Translations under genes and position numbers: made by a program
Shown here: one piece after another, positions 5,906 to 7,099 of the stretch
Layout: the number at the start of each line of letters is the position of its first letter
Position numbering within the stretch: the stretch's first letter is position 1
The notes under the pieces: model-generated
What the model saw: the letters and a program-made list of their open reading frames with translations, nothing else
Databases searched by the model: none
What the model was told of the DNA's origin: nothing
Origin: an uncultured Lachnospiraceae bacterium
GTDB lineage: Bacteria > Bacillota > Clostridia > Lachnospirales > Lachnospiraceae
Assembly (NCBI GenBank): GCA_905236275.1
Contig: CAJOPI010000411.1
Coordinates: 1-7,099 of the forward strand
Direction of reading: 5' to 3'
DNA length: 7,099 bases

Positions 5906-6053
5906 GGCCTTTCGTCGTTTATAGTGGGTAATTCGTATGCGGGTTTACATGGAGAGGACGGTATGATAGCCTGACTGGCAGATCATTCCGTCAGAGGCTC
6001 CATGTCAACCCCATACGAATACTGAATTCACCCACTAAAAGTGACGAATAACC
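5906..6053. mobile_element. 148-bp MITE-like element, ISL3-type ends
   Basis: The element begins GGCCTTTCGTC and ends GACGAATAACC, giving terminal inverted repeats that match at 18 of the first 24 positions, including TTCGTC and TAGTGGGT. It is flanked by identical AATAATAA copies. Almost the whole element folds on itself: stems at 5911/6043, 5922/6030, 5931/6012, 5941/6007, 5947/5998, 5957/5988, 5963/5982 and a GCC/GGC tip with a TGACT loop. It has no coding capacity. ISL3-family insertion sequences have GG...CC ends and make 8-bp AT-rich duplications, so this is probably a non-autonomous element moved by an ISL3-type transposase in trans. The duplication and symmetry are seen directly; the family is inferred from end pattern and duplication length. 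Confidence 0.72.
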
Positions 6054-6061
6054 AATAATAA
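6054..6061. repeat. Right target-site duplication AATAATAA
   Basis: This copy is identical to 5898-5905 and directly follows the CC end of the element. Its last three bases form the in-frame stop that closes the surface-protein frame on the upstream side. Confidence 0.7.
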
Positions 6062-6064
6062 GTT

Positions 6065-7099
6065 TTGCTTCCAAGACCCCTGAAGGAAAAATGCACGAGG
6101 GCGGCAGCAATAGCCCTCGCAGGTGCAATGATGGCAGGGACAATTCCTGCTACGATATTCCCTACAACGGTACAGGCAGCCAACGCATCGCTGACGGCAA
6201 AAGCAAAGTCTATAAGCAAGATCAAGCTTAAGTGGGGAAAGACCAAGCATGCCAAAAGGTACAAGGTCAAGATGAAGGTCAATGGCAAGTGGAGGCTCGT
6301 CAAGACCACGAAGAAGCGTAAATGCGTCATCAAGAACCTTGGGGAGTACCGCAATTACAAATTCAAGGTAATCGCAATCAAGAAGATGCCAAATGGCAAA
6401 AAGAAAAAGGTAAAGTACATGCCGGTGTCTGCAAGGACTCTCACCGATGACGTGTTCCCATCCGTTTCAATCGTAAGCGAGTACAACCTTACCAATTTGA
6501 AGCCGGACGACTCCGTAAGGCTTGTTGCCGATGCATCAGGCGGGGACATCAAGTACCAGTGGGGATATTACGACAGCAATTCGAAATATCACAAACTTAG
6601 CGGGGAGACCAGCAAGGGCTATGTGTTCACTGCAAAGGAGAACATGGATAATTACAGGTTCGTATGCACGGTAAAGAATCACAAGGGCAAGCAGAAAGCG
6701 ACAACTGATGCCCTGAGCGTCGCATCATCAAACGGCGGTGCGGCTTCGCAGAACGGCGGAAACTCTTCTTCCAGCACGACCCACACCCTCACAGGAGACT
6801 ACACGACAAAGCGCATGCCGTCAAGCAGCGGCGAGTACGTGTCATTCTCTGTTGATTCTGATACGGAATACAGTTCTATAGCGTGGTATGACGCTTCCAC
6901 AAAGACACAGGTATCAACGAAGGATATCCTGCAGCTCAAGCCGTCAGACCTCGGGGTAGGAACGTTCAAGTATTACGCTAAGGCTAAGTTCCCTGACGGG
7001 GGAAGCGCAAAGTCGGGTACTTTCACGTTGGAAGTATATGATGCTGATGAGGCAGAAAACTCCGGAGTAACGGCACAGGTGGAGCAGCCAAACGTAGGC
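6065..7099 (+). CDS. Secreted Fn3/Ig-like surface protein, 3' partial, start uncertain
   Basis: The frame is open from just after a stop at 6059-6061 to the window edge: 345 residues counting from a TTG at 6065. Residues 1-38 look like a signal peptide: basic start (RPLKEKCTR), hydrophobic core AAAIALAGAMMAG, and a likely cut VQA|AN. Residues 41-122 resemble a lysine-rich fibronectin type III domain (KIKLKWGKTKHAKRYKV...). About 130-220 and 243-325 look like two Ig-like beta domains, separated by a Ser/Gly/Asn linker (221-242). Such proteins are exported and act in adhesion or at the cell surface. No ATG or GTG precedes the signal peptide, and the first ATGs (6128, 6131) would cut into it. 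TTG at 6065 and CTG at 6080 lack a ribosome binding site, so the 5' end may be broken. The gene is richer in GC and uses AAG/ATC/GGC codons more than its neighbours, which suggests a different origin. Confidence 0.7.
   Translation, partial: MLPRPLKEKCTRAAAIALAGAMMAGTIPATIFPTTVQAANASLTAKAKSISKIKLKWGKTKHAKRYKVKMKVNGKWRLVKTTKKRKCVIKNLGEYRNYKFKVIAIKKMPNGKKKKVKYMPVSARTLTDDVFPSVSIVSEYNLTNLKPDDSVRLVADASGGDIKYQWGYYDSNSKYHKLSGETSKGYVFTAKENMDNYRFVCTVKNHKGKQKATTDALSVASSNGGAASQNGGNSSSSTTHTLTGDYTTKRMPSSSGEYVSFSVDSDTEYSSIAWYDASTKTQVSTKDILQLKPSDLGVGTFKYYAKAKFPDGGSAKSGTFTLEVYDADEAENSGVTAQVEQPNVG

Noticed and set aside
5906..6053. Integron attC site or structured RNA leader as explanation of the big hairpin
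   Set aside because: The exact 8-bp duplication at both ends and the GG...CC termini are explained more simply by transposition; no integron core sites were seen.
6091..6231. ATG with nearby AAGGA opening a 46-residue frame
   Set aside because: It is out of frame with the signal peptide and surface protein and its product has no recognisable features; the adjacent long frame is far better supported.
6028..6552. Minus-strand ORFs opposite the surface protein
   Set aside because: They mirror the plus-strand frame that has a signal peptide and Fn3/Ig-like domains and have no features of their own.

Overview
The window looks like part of a low-GC Bacillota replicon, most likely a plasmid or plasmid-like element of a clostridial gut or rumen bacterium. 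Positions 1 to about 5900 are AT-rich, with AAAGG-type ribosome binding sites and TTGACA/TATAAT-type promoters. The genes are all on the plus strand: primase-helicase, ParA, a small ribbon-helix-helix protein, an unknown protein and a winged-helix replication initiator. The host assignment is inferred from composition and protein style only.

Layout. 2-1849: a fused TOPRIM primase/DnaB-type helicase whose N-terminus lies before the window. 1850-2005: two overlapping hairpins, then a near-consensus promoter inside a 15-bp-arm palindrome. 2006-2752: ParA ATPase. 2820-3152: 110-residue ribbon-helix-helix protein, the likely ParB-type partner. 3235-4080: a 281-residue protein I do not recognise. 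4150-5208: replication initiator with two predicted winged-helix regions. 5209-6064 has no gene. It holds a weak terminator, a promoter-like site inside a nested palindrome, a strong 21-bp hairpin beside a C-rich motif (terminator or oriT candidate), nine 16-bp iterons (5568-5893), and a 148-bp MITE-like element (5906-6053) with 8-bp target duplications. 6065-7099: the start of a secreted Fn3/Ig-like surface protein, richer in GC than the rest, without a convincing start codon and open at the window edge.

How it fits together. The initiator would bind the iterons just downstream of its own gene and open the AT-rich DNA. The primase-helicase would then drive fork progression and priming. ParA and the ribbon-helix-helix protein would segregate the copies. 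The leaders of parA, the ribbon-helix-helix gene and the unknown gene each carry a related 11-bp motif (ATTGAnn[C/G]AAC) 29-34 bp before the start codon, which suggests one shared regulator, probably the ribbon-helix-helix protein, and ties the unknown gene to the partition module. The surface-protein segment looks like acquired cargo or a junction with other DNA.

The least ordinary items are the mixed-orientation iteron array, the MITE between the origin and the surface gene, the shared operator motif, the unknown gene within the maintenance block, and the signal-peptide reading frame lacking a proper start.
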